Of a stretch of DNA of 64,000 bases, positions 7,781 to 16,294 are shown piece after piece. The stretch's first letter is position 1; each line of letters opens with the position of its first letter. A program made the position numbers and the translations under genes. Where the stretch lies: contig NZ_JAAQWN010000010.1 in the NCBI RefSeq assembly GCF_012985465.1, positions 117,711-181,710 of the forward strand, read 5' to 3'. This DNA is from Pseudomonas sp. WS 5079. Lineage in GTDB: Bacteria; Pseudomonadota; Gammaproteobacteria; Pseudomonadales; Pseudomonadaceae. The notes under the pieces were generated by a model, which saw nothing but the letters and a program-made list of their open reading frames with translations, was not told where the DNA came from and did not search any database.

Positions 7781-8995
7781 ATGAAATTGCCGATTTACCT
7801 TGATTACTCAGCGACCACCCCGGTTGATCCGCGTGTCGCGCAAAAGATGAGCGAATGCCTGCTGGTTGACGGAAACTTCGGCAACCCGGCGTCCCGTTCC
7901 CACGTTTTCGGCTGGAAAGCCGAGGAGGCGGTGGAAAACGCTCGTCGCCAGGTCGCCGACCTGGTCAATGCCGACCCGCGTGAAATCGTCTGGACGTCCG
8001 GTGCCACCGAGTCCGACAACCTGGCAATCAAGGGCGCCGCGCATTTCTACGCGACCAAGGGCAAGCACCTGATCACCACCAAGATTGAGCACAAGGCTGT
8101 CCTCGACACCATGCGCCAACTGGAGCGTGAAGGTTTCGAGGTGACTTACCTCGAGCCCACCACTGACGGTATCGTCACCCCGGCCATGATCGAAGCCGCG
8201 ATGCGTGAAGACACCATCCTGGTTTCCGTGATCCACGTGAACAACGAAATCGGCACCATCAACGACATCGCCGCCATTGGCGAGCTGACCCGCTCCAAAG
8301 GCGTGTTGCTGCATGTCGATGCTGCCCAGTCTACCGGCAAGGTCGACATTGACCTGTCCAAGCTGAAAGTCGACCTGATGTCGTTCTCGGCCCACAAGAC
8401 CTACGGCCCTAAAGGCATTGGTGCGCTGTACGTGAGCCGCAAGCCTCGCGTGCGTATCGAAGCCACCATGCACGGCGGCGGTCACGAGCGCGGCATGCGT
8501 TCTGGCACCCTGGCGACCCACCAGATCGTCGGCATGGGTGAAGCCTTCCGCGTAGCCAAGGAAGACATGGCTGGCGAAAACGTGCGCATCAAGGCCCTCA
8601 GCGATCGCTTCTACAAGCAGGTCGAGAACCTTGAAGAGCTGTACATCAACGGCAGCATGACCGCCCGTGTACCGCACAACCTGAATTTGAGCTTCAACTA
8701 CGTCGAAGGCGAGTCGCTGATCATGGCGCTCAAGGACCTGGCGGTTTCGTCCGGTTCGGCCTGCACCTCGGCCTCCCTCGAGCCGTCCTACGTCCTGCGT
8801 GCCCTGGGCCGCAACGACGAGTTGGCACACAGCTCGATCCGCTTTACGTTCGGCCGTTTCACCACCGAAGAAGAAGTCGACTACGCAGCGCAGAAAGTCT
8901 GCGAAGCGGTCACCAAGCTGCGCACCCTGTCGCCGCTGTGGGACATGTACAAAGACGGTGTCGATATTTCCAAGATCGAGTGGGCGGCACACTAA
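7781..8995 (+). CDS. iscS: Cysteine desulfurase IscS
   Basis: PLP enzyme that takes sulfur from cysteine as a persulfide and hands it to IscU and other acceptors. The 404-residue length is that of group I desulfurases. Visible landmarks are YLDYSATTPVDPRV at the start, the PLP lysine in FSAHKTYGPKGIGALYV, and the catalytic cysteine loop SSGSACTSASLEPSYV near residue 328. A ribosome site (AGGAGA) lies before the ATG. iscR is 50 bases upstream. The 99-base gap to iscU contains two adjacent hairpins. Confidence 0.97.
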   Translation: MKLPIYLDYSATTPVDPRVAQKMSECLLVDGNFGNPASRSHVFGWKAEEAVENARRQVADLVNADPREIVWTSGATESDNLAIKGAAHFYATKGKHLITTKIEHKAVLDTMRQLEREGFEVTYLEPTTDGIVTPAMIEAAMREDTILVSVIHVNNEIGTINDIAAIGELTRSKGVLLHVDAAQSTGKVDIDLSKLKVDLMSFSAHKTYGPKGIGALYVSRKPRVRIEATMHGGGHERGMRSGTLATHQIVGMGEAFRVAKEDMAGENVRIKALSDRFYKQVENLEELYINGSMTARVPHNLNLSFNYVEGESLIMALKDLAVSSGSACTSASLEPSYVLRALGRNDELAHSSIRFTFGRFTTEEEVDYAAQKVCEAVTKLRTLSPLWDMYKDGVDISKIEWAAH

Positions 8996-9004
8996 ATATA
9001 GAAG

Positions 9005-9052
9005 CCGCCACCCAAGCTCTGTAGGAACGTGGCGGAAAACGCAGGCGTTTTT
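9005..9052 (+). promoter_or_regulatory. Two tandem hairpins inside the isc operon (iscS-iscU gap)
   Basis: CCGCCAC pairs with GTGGCGG at 9029-9035, and directly after it AAAACGC pairs with GCGTTTT at 9045-9051, followed by one more T. The second stem ends in a short T tract and looks like a weak terminator, or an RNA processing or stabilising site, between iscRS and iscUA. Confidence 0.4.
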
Positions 9053-9094
9053 ACAGGGTTCCAGAGCGGCCCTGATGAGTGAGGATTCAGTACC

Positions 9095-9481
9095 ATGGCT
9101 TACAGCGAAAAGGTCATCGACCACTACGAAAACCCGCGCAACGTCGGCAAGATGGACGCGGAAGATCCTGATGTGGGCACCGGCATGGTCGGCGCCCCGG
9201 CGTGCGGCGACGTCATGCGCCTGCAGATCAAGGTCAACGACGCTGGCGTTATCGAAGACGCCAAGTTCAAGACCTACGGCTGCGGTTCAGCCATCGCCTC
9301 CAGTTCCCTGGCGACCGAATGGATGAAAGGCAAGACCCTGGATGAGGCTGTCACTATCAGCAACACCCAGTTGGCTGAAGAGCTGGCCCTGCCGCCCGTG
9401 AAAATTCACTGCTCGGTACTTGCAGAGGACGCCATCAAGGCGGCCGTTCGCGACTACAAGCAGAAGAAAGGCTTGATCTAA
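9095..9481 (+). CDS. iscU: Fe-S cluster scaffold IscU
   Basis: Scaffold on which [2Fe-2S] clusters are built before transfer with HscA/HscB. The 128-residue product has the three cluster cysteines in GAPACGDVM, KTYGCGSAIA and KIHCSV, the Asp next to the first one (CGD), and the HscA-recognition motif LPPVK immediately before the third cysteine. Length and order (iscS-iscU-iscA) are standard. Confidence 0.97.
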   Translation: MAYSEKVIDHYENPRNVGKMDAEDPDVGTGMVGAPACGDVMRLQIKVNDAGVIEDAKFKTYGCGSAIASSSLATEWMKGKTLDEAVTISNTQLAEELALPPVKIHCSVLAEDAIKAAVRDYKQKKGLI

Positions 9482-9509
9482 GCATTTGGCGACGAGTAAG
9501 GAGTCAACG

Positions 9510-9833
9510 ATGGCTATCAGCATGACAGAAGCGGCTGCGCGGCACGTGCGACGCTCCCTGGATGGGCGCGGTAAAGGTGAGGGGATTCGTCTGGGTGTGC
9601 GCACCACAGGCTGTTCCGGCCTTGCCTATGTGCTGGAGTTCGTCGACGAGGTGGTTGCGGAAGATCAGGTGTTCGAAAGTCACGGCGAGAAAGTGATCAT
9701 CGACCCGAAAAGCCTGACCTACCTGGACGGCACCGAGCTCGATTTCGTCAAGGAAGGGTTGAACGAAGGCTTCAAGTTCAACAACCCTAACGTGCGCGGT
9801 GAATGTGGCTGCGGCGAAAGCTTCAACATCTGA
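9510..9833 (+). CDS. iscA: A-type Fe-S carrier IscA
   Basis: Carrier that passes clusters from the scaffold to target apoproteins. The 107-residue product begins MAISMTEAAARHVRRSL. It has the three conserved cysteines in TTGCSGLAY and GECGCGESF. An in-frame TTG 24 bases upstream extends the frame, but the ATG has a strong AAGGAG ribosome site 9 bases before it and gives the family length. It overlaps nothing and is followed 8 bases later by hscB. Confidence 0.96.
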   Translation: MAISMTEAAARHVRRSLDGRGKGEGIRLGVRTTGCSGLAYVLEFVDEVVAEDQVFESHGEKVIIDPKSLTYLDGTELDFVKEGLNEGFKFNNPNVRGECGCGESFNI

Positions 9834-9841
9834 GGCTATTT

Positions 9842-10363
9842 GTGGGTACTCCTTGTCATTTCGCTTTATTCGAGTTGCAGCCGAGTTTTCGCCTGGACCT
9901 CGAGCAGCTTGCCACGCGCTACCGTGAATTGGCGCGTGGGGTGCATCCGGATCGCTTTGCCGACGCTTCCGAGCGTGAGCAGCGCCTGGCGCTGGAGCAG
10001 TCAGCCAGCCTCAACGAAGCCTATCAGACGCTCAAAAGCCCTCCCAAGCGCGCGCGTTACCTGCTCGCCATGGGTGGTGGCGAAATGCCGCTGGAAGTCA
10101 CGGTCCATGACCCTGATTTCCTGATGCAGCAGATGCAATGGCGTGAAGAGCTCGAAGACCTGCAGGACGAGGCCGATCTGGCTGGCGTCGCGGTCTTCAA
10201 GCGGCGTCTGAAAGTGGCCCAGGATGCACTCAACGAAAGCTTCGCAGCCTGTTGGGACGATGCAGCGCAACGTGAGCAGGCCGAACGCCTGATGCGGCGC
10301 ATGCAGTTCCTCGACAAGCTCACTTACGAAGTGCGCCAGCTAGAAGAGCGCCTCGACGATTAA
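9842..10363 (+). CDS. hscB: Fe-S co-chaperone HscB (J protein)
   Basis: DnaJ-type protein that delivers IscU to the Hsp70 HscA. The 173-residue product (family length) starts at GTG: MGTPCHFALFELQPSF. The J domain includes the HPD motif (RGVHPDRFADA, about residues 30-40), and the C-terminal three-helix bundle that binds IscU is present. Upstream in-frame codons lie inside iscA and are not used. It sits between iscA and hscA as in other isc operons. Confidence 0.95.
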   Translation: MGTPCHFALFELQPSFRLDLEQLATRYRELARGVHPDRFADASEREQRLALEQSASLNEAYQTLKSPPKRARYLLAMGGGEMPLEVTVHDPDFLMQQMQWREELEDLQDEADLAGVAVFKRRLKVAQDALNESFAACWDDAAQREQAERLMRRMQFLDKLTYEVRQLEERLDD

Positions 10364-10414
10364 CCCAGTGCTGCACAGATTGCACGCCTGATAGACAGAT
10401 AAGACCTGATTACC

Positions 10415-12277
10415 ATGGCTCTACTGCAGATCGCCGAACCCGGCCAAAGTCCTCAACCGCACCAGCGTCGCCTGGCGGTTGGCATCGACTTGGGTACTAC
10501 CAATTCACTGGTCGCCGCACTGCGCAGCGGTCTCTCCGAGCCGTTGCCCGATGCTGATGGCCAGGTGATCCTGCCGTCGGCGGTGCGCTATCACGCGGAT
10601 CGCACCGAAGTGGGCGAGTCCGCTCGACTGGCGGCGTCTACCGACCCGCTCAATACCGTGCTGTCGGTCAAGCGCTTGATGGGGCGTGGGTTGTCCGACG
10701 TCAAGCAATTGGGCGACCAACTGCCATATCGCTTTGTCGGCGGCGAATCCCATATGCCGTTCATCGACACTATCCAGGGGCCGAAAAGCCCGGTGGAAGT
10801 GTCGGCCGATATCCTCAAGGTGCTGCGCCAGCGTGCAGAAACCACCTTGGGCGGTGAATTGGTTGGCGCGGTAATCACTGTTCCTGCCTACTTCGACGAT
10901 GCTCAGCGCCAAGCCACCAAGGATGCAGCGAAACTCGCCGGCCTCAATGTGTTGCGCCTGCTCAACGAGCCGACTGCGGCCGCCGTGGCATACGGCCTGG
11001 ACCAGCACGCTGAAGGCCTGGTTGCGATTTACGACCTGGGCGGCGGCACCTTTGATATTTCGATCCTGCGCCTGACCGGCGGAGTGTTTGAAGTGCTGGC
11101 CACTGGTGGCGACAGTGCCCTGGGCGGTGATGACTTCGACCACGCCATCGCCGGTTGGATTATCACCAGCGCCGGCTTGTCCGCCGACCTGGATCCGGGC
11201 GAGCAGCGTAACCTGCTGCAAACTGCCTGCGCCGCCAAGGAAGCGCTGACTGACGCCGCATCTGTTGAAGTTTCCTACGGCTCCTGGTCGGCCCAACTGA
11301 CCCGTGACGCCTTTGATGCGCTGATCGAGCCAATGGTTGCCCGCAGTCTGAAAGCCTGTCGTCGTGCGGTTCGTGATTCCGGCATTGAGCTGGAAGAAGT
11401 GGGTGCGGTGGTCATGGTTGGCGGCTCGACTCGTGTGCCTCGGGTTCGCGAAGCGGTGGCTGAAGCCTTTGGCCGCCAGCCATTGACCGAAATCGATCCG
11501 GATCAAGTGGTGGCCATTGGGGCTGCGATCCAGGCCGATACCCTGGCCGGCAACAAGCGTGACGGTGGCGAATTGTTGCTGCTCGACGTGATTCCGTTGT
11601 CCCTGGGCCTGGAAACCATGGGTGGCCTGATGGAGAAGGTGATTCCGCGCAACACCACCATTCCCGTCGCCCGCGCCCAGGACTTCACTACTTACAAAGA
11701 TGGCCAGACGGCCATGATGATCCATGTGCTGCAAGGCGAGCGCGAGCTGATCAGCGACTGCCGCTCCCTGGCGCGTTTTGAATTGCGCGGCATCCCGGCC
11801 ATGGTCGCGGGTGCGGCGAAGATCCGCGTGACCTTCCAGGTCGACGCCGACGGCCTGCTCAGCGTAGCTGCACGCGAACTGGGTTCGGGCGTTGAGGCCA
11901 GCATTCAGGTCAAGCCGTCCTACGGCCTGACTGACGGCGAAATCGCCAAGATGCTCAAGGATTCGTTCCAGTATGCCGGTGACGATAAGGTCGCCCGTGT
12001 GTTGCGTGAGCAGCAAGTCGATGCCCAGCGCCTGCTTGAAGCGGTGCAGGGCGCGCTTGAGGCAGACGGTGAGCGCCTGCTGGATGCTGAAGAACGCCTG
12101 GTCATCGACCTGCAGATGCAGGAGCTGGCCCAATTGATGAAAGGCACCGATGGCTATGCCATCGAACAACAGACCAAGCGCCTTTCACAAGTAACCGATG
12201 CCTTTGCCGCCCGTCGTATGAACCAGACGGTGAAAGCCGCCCTGGCGGGACGCAACCTGAATGAAATCGAGGAATAA
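10415..12277 (+). CDS. hscA: Fe-S assembly chaperone HscA
   Basis: Specialised Hsp70 that binds the LPPVK motif of IscU and drives cluster release by ATP hydrolysis. The 620-residue product has the Hsp70 signatures VGIDLGTTNSLVA, VAIYDLGGGTFDISILRL and VVMVGGSTRVPRVREAV. It also has a substrate-binding domain that lacks the EEVD end of DnaK, as expected for HscA. The stop is followed 3 bases later by fdx. Confidence 0.97.
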   Translation: MALLQIAEPGQSPQPHQRRLAVGIDLGTTNSLVAALRSGLSEPLPDADGQVILPSAVRYHADRTEVGESARLAASTDPLNTVLSVKRLMGRGLSDVKQLGDQLPYRFVGGESHMPFIDTIQGPKSPVEVSADILKVLRQRAETTLGGELVGAVITVPAYFDDAQRQATKDAAKLAGLNVLRLLNEPTAAAVAYGLDQHAEGLVAIYDLGGGTFDISILRLTGGVFEVLATGGDSALGGDDFDHAIAGWIITSAGLSADLDPGEQRNLLQTACAAKEALTDAASVEVSYGSWSAQLTRDAFDALIEPMVARSLKACRRAVRDSGIELEEVGAVVMVGGSTRVPRVREAVAEAFGRQPLTEIDPDQVVAIGAAIQADTLAGNKRDGGELLLLDVIPLSLGLETMGGLMEKVIPRNTTIPVARAQDFTTYKDGQTAMMIHVLQGERELISDCRSLARFELRGIPAMVAGAAKIRVTFQVDADGLLSVAARELGSGVEASIQVKPSYGLTDGEIAKMLKDSFQYAGDDKVARVLREQQVDAQRLLEAVQGALEADGERLLDAEERLVIDLQMQELAQLMKGTDGYAIEQQTKRLSQVTDAFAARRMNQTVKAALAGRNLNEIEE

Positions 12278-12280
12278 CTG

Positions 12281-12622
12281 ATGCCGCAGGTCATTTTTCT
12301 GCCACACGCCGAGCATTGCCCGGACGGTATGGTCGTGGAGGCTGAGACCGGCAAGTCCATTCTCGAAGTTGCCCACGACAACCACATCGAGATCGAGAGT
12401 GCTTGTGGTGGCGTTAACGCCTGTACCACGTGTCACTGCATTATCCGCGAAGGTTTCAATAGCCTTGAAGAGGCCGATGAGCTGGAAGAGGACTATCTTG
12501 ATAGGGCGTGGGGCCTGGAACCGACGTCGCGTCTGAGCTGTCAGGCCAAGGTGGGAACAGAAGACCTTACCGTCGAAATTCCGAAGTATTCGCTCAACCA
12601 TGCGGCCGAAGCGCCGCACTGA
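12281..12622 (+). CDS. fdx: Isc-type [2Fe-2S] ferredoxin
   Basis: Adrenodoxin-type ferredoxin that supplies electrons for cluster assembly on IscU. The 113-residue product has the cluster cysteines in ACGGVNACTTCHC (C-x5-C-x2-C) and, further on, in RLSCQAKV. Acidic surfaces (EEADELEEDYLDRA) fit docking to IscS. It is the penultimate gene of the isc operon, 3 bases after hscA. Confidence 0.96.
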   Translation: MPQVIFLPHAEHCPDGMVVEAETGKSILEVAHDNHIEIESACGGVNACTTCHCIIREGFNSLEEADELEEDYLDRAWGLEPTSRLSCQAKVGTEDLTVEIPKYSLNHAAEAPH

Positions 12623-12636
12623 TTCAAGGAAGTGTC

Positions 12637-12837
12637 ATGAGTCTTAAATGGGTTGATGTGCAAGAGATCGCTATTCTGCTGGCCGATGGCCATCCGGATA
12701 CGGATCCCTATTCCGTGAACTTTGTAGCTTTGCGTGACATGGTCATGGCCTTGCCAGGGTTCGAAGACGAGCGGGATCGCGGCGGTGAAAAGGTTCTTGA
12801 AGCTATCCAGACTGCCTGGAAAGAAGAACAGGACTGA
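12637..12837 (+). CDS. iscX: Fe-S assembly adaptor IscX (YfhJ)
   Basis: Small acidic protein that binds IscS and iron and tunes the desulfurase. The 66-residue product begins MSLKWVDVQEIAILLAD and contains the conserved HPDTDPYSVNFVALRDMV and DERDRGGEKVLEAIQ stretches. It starts 14 bases after fdx with an AAGGAA ribosome site. It is the last gene of the isc operon; a hairpin follows. Confidence 0.95.
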   Translation: MSLKWVDVQEIAILLADGHPDTDPYSVNFVALRDMVMALPGFEDERDRGGEKVLEAIQTAWKEEQD

Positions 12838-12869
12838 AGCCTCCCTCACGCAGTTAGGCAATACCCAAG

Positions 12870-12900
12870 AACCCGCGTATAATTCGCGGGTTTAATTTTT
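12870..12900 (+). terminator. Terminator of the isc operon with a TATAAT in its loop
   Basis: AACCCGCG and CGCGGGTT form an 8-bp stem with loop TATAATT and a T-rich tail (TTTAATTTTT), ending the isc operon. The loop is an exact -10 hexamer 46 bases before ndk, so the same bases could serve as the ndk promoter; the upstream -35 (TTAGGC, 18-base spacer) is poor. Confidence 0.75.
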
Positions 12901-12928
12901 CGCAAATTACCGTTTCTGGAGTTACACC

Positions 12929-13354
12929 ATGGCTGTTCAACGTACTTTCTCCATCATCAAGCCTGACGCTGTTGCAAAAAACGTCATCGGCGAGATCACC
13001 ACTCGTTTCGAAAAAGCCGGCCTGAAGGTTGTAGCTTCGAAACTCAAGCAACTGTCCAAGGCTGAAGCTGAAGGCTTCTACGCTGAGCACAGCGCTCGTG
13101 GCTTCTTCGGCGACCTGGTTGCCTTCATGATCTCCGGTCCTGTTGTTGTACAGGTTCTGGAAGGCGAAAACGCTATCGCTCTGAACCGTGAGCTGATGGG
13201 CGCTACCAACCCTAAAGAAGCTGCTGCCGGCACCATCCGTGCTGACTTCGCTGACTCCATCGACGCCAACGCTGTACACGGTTCGGACTCCGAAGCCGCT
13301 GCTGCTCGCGAAATTTCGTACTTCTTCGCAGCTACTGAAGTAACCACTCGCTAA
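12929..13354 (+). CDS. ndk: Nucleoside diphosphate kinase
   Basis: Transfers the terminal phosphate among nucleoside di- and triphosphates through a phosphohistidine. The 141-residue product has the start AVQRTFSIIKPDAVAKN and the substrate motif MISGPVVVQVLEGENAI. The active-site histidine lies in NAVHGSDSEAAAAREI (NxxHGSD). The codon choice, rich in GCT/CGT, suggests high expression. It follows the isc operon terminator and has its own ribosome site (TGGAG). Confidence 0.97.
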   Translation: MAVQRTFSIIKPDAVAKNVIGEITTRFEKAGLKVVASKLKQLSKAEAEGFYAEHSARGFFGDLVAFMISGPVVVQVLEGENAIALNRELMGATNPKEAAAGTIRADFADSIDANAVHGSDSEAAAAREISYFFAATEVTTR

Positions 13355-13383
13355 GCATTGGCTTAAAGAGTGAAGGTGAATCC

Positions 13384-14532
13384 ATGACTACATCGACTGT
13401 AAAAACCAACCTGCTGGGTCTGACTCAACAGGAAATGGAAAAATTCTTCGACTCAATCGGGGAGAAGCGTTTCCGTGCCGGTCAGGTAATGAAGTGGATT
13501 CACCACTTTGGCGTCGACGATTTCGACGCCATGACGAACGTCAGCAAGGCCCTGCGCGACAAGCTCAAGGCGATTGCCGAGGTTCGTGGTCCCGAGGTTG
13601 TCAGCGAGGACATCTCCAGCGATGGCACCCGTAAGTGGGTGGTGCGCGTGGCGTCCGGCAGTTGCGTCGAGACCGTCTACATTCCCCAGGGCAAACGCGG
13701 CACCTTGTGCGTTTCGTCCCAGGCAGGCTGTGCCCTGGACTGCAGTTTCTGCTCCACCGGCAAGCAAGGCTTCAATAGCAACCTCACCGCCGCCGAAGTC
13801 ATCGGCCAGGTGTGGATTGCCAACAAATCCTTTGGCAGCGTACCGGCGACCGTCGACCGTGCCATCACCAACGTGGTGATGATGGGCATGGGTGAGCCGC
13901 TGCTGAACTTCGACAACGTGATTGCGGCCATGCATCTGATGATGGACGACCTGGGCTACGGCATTTCCAAGCGCCGTGTGACCCTGTCGACCTCCGGCGT
14001 GGTCCCGATGATCGATGAGCTGGCCAAGCACATCGACGTCTCCCTGGCGTTGTCGCTGCATGCGCCCAATGACGCATTGCGTAACCAATTGGTGCCGATC
14101 AACAAGAAGTATCCGCTTAAGATGCTGCTCGAATCTTGCCAGCGTTATATGGCGACTTTGGGCGAGAAGCGCGTGCTGACTATTGAGTACACCATGCTCA
14201 AGGACATCAACGACAAGGTCGAACACGCGGTCGAGATGATCGAGCTGCTTAAGAACACCCCGTGCAAGATCAACCTGATTCCGTTCAACCCGTTTCCCCA
14301 TTCTGGCTACGAGCGGCCGAGCAACAACGCCATTCGTCGTTTCCAGGATCAACTGCACCAGGCAGGCTACAACGTCACTGTGCGCACCACCCGTGGTGAA
14401 GACATCGACGCCGCCTGTGGTCAATTGGTAGGACAGGTGCTGGATCGCACCCGTCGTAGCGAGCGTTATATCGCCGTGCGCGAGTTGAGCGCCGACAGCG
14501 ATCTGGCGCAGAACGCCGCGACACGAACCTGA
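13384..14532 (+). CDS. rlmN: Dual-specificity 23S rRNA/tRNA adenine-C2 methyltransferase RlmN
   Basis: Radical-SAM enzyme that methylates A2503 of 23S rRNA and A37 of some tRNAs. The 382-residue product carries the CxxxCxxC cluster motif in CALDCSFCSTGKQGF, preceded by GTLCVSSQAG. The SAM-binding GMGEPLLNFDNV and the C-terminal catalytic cysteine region RTTRGEDIDAACGQL are present. It begins 29 bases after ndk and ends 12 bases before pilW. Confidence 0.96.
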   Translation: MTTSTVKTNLLGLTQQEMEKFFDSIGEKRFRAGQVMKWIHHFGVDDFDAMTNVSKALRDKLKAIAEVRGPEVVSEDISSDGTRKWVVRVASGSCVETVYIPQGKRGTLCVSSQAGCALDCSFCSTGKQGFNSNLTAAEVIGQVWIANKSFGSVPATVDRAITNVVMMGMGEPLLNFDNVIAAMHLMMDDLGYGISKRRVTLSTSGVVPMIDELAKHIDVSLALSLHAPNDALRNQLVPINKKYPLKMLLESCQRYMATLGEKRVLTIEYTMLKDINDKVEHAVEMIELLKNTPCKINLIPFNPFPHSGYERPSNNAIRRFQDQLHQAGYNVTVRTTRGEDIDAACGQLVGQVLDRTRRSERYIAVRELSADSDLAQNAATRT

Positions 14533-14544
14533 GAGAGGAACTCT

Positions 14545-15303
14545 ATGCCCCTGCGCCTTGCGCTGCTTTTGCTTGTTGCCAGCCTCTCGGTTGGCTGTGT
14601 TTCATCGGGCTCTGACAGCCCGCTGCAAACTGGCAAGGGCCGCGACGAAGCGCGTGCTGCCTATGTGCAGCTGGGGTTGGGTTACTTGCGCCAGGGCTTG
14701 AGCGAGCAGGCCAAGGTTCCGCTGCAAAAGGCCCTGGCCCTCGATAATCAGGATGCCGACGCCAATGCTGCGCTAGCGCTGGTGTTCCAGGCCCAGGCCG
14801 AGCCCGAGCTGGCCGACCAGTATTTCCAGAAGGCCCTGGCGGTTCGCCCCCATGATCCGCGCCTGCTTAACAACTACGGCAGCTTCCTGTTTCAGCAGGA
14901 GCGTTATAAGCACGCGGCCGGTTATTTCCAGCAAGCAGCTACTGATACCCTATATCCTGAGCGTTCGCGGGTTTTCGAAAACCTGGGAGTGACCTCCATG
15001 CGCCTTGGCCAACGTGAAGACGCCCGCCGGCAACTGGAAAAAGCCCTGCACCTGAACCAGCGCCAGCCACGGGCCTTGCTTGAAATGGCCCAGTTGTCGT
15101 TTGAAGACAGGCATTATGTGCCGGCACGTGACTATTACGAGCGTTTTAGCCTGCTCAGTGGGCAAAATGCACGTAGTCTATTGCTTGGTGTGCGCCTGGC
15201 CACAGTTCATGAAGAACGCGACAAGGCCGCACGTTTTGGCCAGCAACTAGAACGACTCTATCCCGGTACGCCGGAATATCAGCAATACCTGTCGGAGCAA
15301 TGA
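14545..15303 (+). CDS. pilW: Type IV pilus assembly lipoprotein PilW/PilF
   Basis: Pilotin needed to place and multimerise the PilQ secretin in the outer membrane. The 252-residue product has a lipoprotein signal peptide with the lipobox LSVGC (Cys at residue 18), then six tandem TPR helices (for example YLRQGLSEQAKVPLQKALAL and LALVFQAQAEPELADQYFQK). Length and position between rlmN and rodZ match Pseudomonas. Its stop codon overlaps the rodZ start (ATGA), pointing to translational coupling. Confidence 0.93.
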   Translation: MPLRLALLLLVASLSVGCVSSGSDSPLQTGKGRDEARAAYVQLGLGYLRQGLSEQAKVPLQKALALDNQDADANAALALVFQAQAEPELADQYFQKALAVRPHDPRLLNNYGSFLFQQERYKHAAGYFQQAATDTLYPERSRVFENLGVTSMRLGQREDARRQLEKALHLNQRQPRALLEMAQLSFEDRHYVPARDYYERFSLLSGQNARSLLLGVRLATVHEERDKAARFGQQLERLYPGTPEYQQYLSEQ

Positions 15304-16292
15304 TGAAAGCCGCGCACCCGGAAGTTGTAGCCGCTAATCGCGTAAACCCAGGCGAGACCTTGCGTCAGGCCCGCGAAAGCAATGGTTGGTCGCTCGAAGA
15401 AGTGGCCCTCAAGCTCAATTTGACCACCACTTCCCTGGGCAACCTGGAAAACGGCGCGTTCGACAAACTGCCCGGGCATACCTTCGCCCGCGGTTATATC
15501 CGTGCCTACGCCAAGCTGCTGGGCACCGACCAGGCCATCCTGGTCCAGCAATTCGACCAGTTCACCGGTACTGATTCCCAGGGCAGCAACGTACACGGTC
15601 TTGGTCGTATTGAAGAGCCCGTGCGTGTTTCCCACACGATTTTGCGAATTGTCAGCCTGTTGCTGCTGATTGCGGTGATCGGTGGTGGTTTTGTCTGGTG
15701 GCAGGACCAGACCTCGCTGCGCAGCAAGGACTTGATCAGCAACGCTATGGAGCACGTCGAAGTCGAAAGCGCCGACGGCACCACCCAGATTCATCCCCTG
15801 GACGAGCCGGAAGACCAGGCTGTCGCCCAGGGCGAGGCCACGGCTGAAACCAATCTTGACCTGCAAGCAGGCCAACCGCCTGCCGAAGCCGGCACCGAGT
15901 CGGCCCCGGCCGTCGTTGCAGCCGCTCCAGCCGCGCCCGCAAGCCAGGTTCCGGCCACTGCGGCCCAGGCCCCCGTTGTGCCGGCACCGGTCGCACCCGT
16001 CGCTCCAACGGTCGCCGCACCTGCCGCCCAGGCGCCTGCCAGCGTGGCGGGCGATGGCCGTCTCCAGATTACCTACGTCGCTGACTGCTGGACACAAGTC
16101 ACCGATGGCAATGGCAAGGTCCTGTTCAGTGCTTTGAAGCGTAAGGGAGATACGCTTGATCAGGTCGGCAAGCCTCCTTTGACGCTGCGTCTGGGCTTCG
16201 CCCGTGGCGCGCAAGTGGCCTACAACGGCCAGCCTGTGGACGTGGCGCCGTTCACCAGTGGCGAGACCGCTCGCCTGAAGTTGGGACAATAG
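15300..16292 (+). CDS. rodZ: Cell-shape protein RodZ
   Basis: Bitopic membrane protein that links MreB to the rod-elongation machinery. The 330-residue product has a cytoplasmic helix-turn-helix (PGETLRQARESNGWSLEEVA to about residue 75) and one transmembrane helix (ILRIVSLLLLIAVIGGGFVW, about 115-135). A periplasmic Ala/Pro/Val-rich linker (about 190-250) follows, then the C-terminal DUF4115 beta domain with TYVADCWTQVTDGNGKVLFS. Two adjacent ATG codons are possible; the first overlaps the pilW stop. ispG starts 2 bases later. Confidence 0.93.
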   Translation: MMKAAHPEVVAANRVNPGETLRQARESNGWSLEEVALKLNLTTTSLGNLENGAFDKLPGHTFARGYIRAYAKLLGTDQAILVQQFDQFTGTDSQGSNVHGLGRIEEPVRVSHTILRIVSLLLLIAVIGGGFVWWQDQTSLRSKDLISNAMEHVEVESADGTTQIHPLDEPEDQAVAQGEATAETNLDLQAGQPPAEAGTESAPAVVAAAPAAPASQVPATAAQAPVVPAPVAPVAPTVAAPAAQAPASVAGDGRLQITYVADCWTQVTDGNGKVLFSALKRKGDTLDQVGKPPLTLRLGFARGAQVAYNGQPVDVAPFTSGETARLKLGQ

Positions 16293-16294
16293 TC

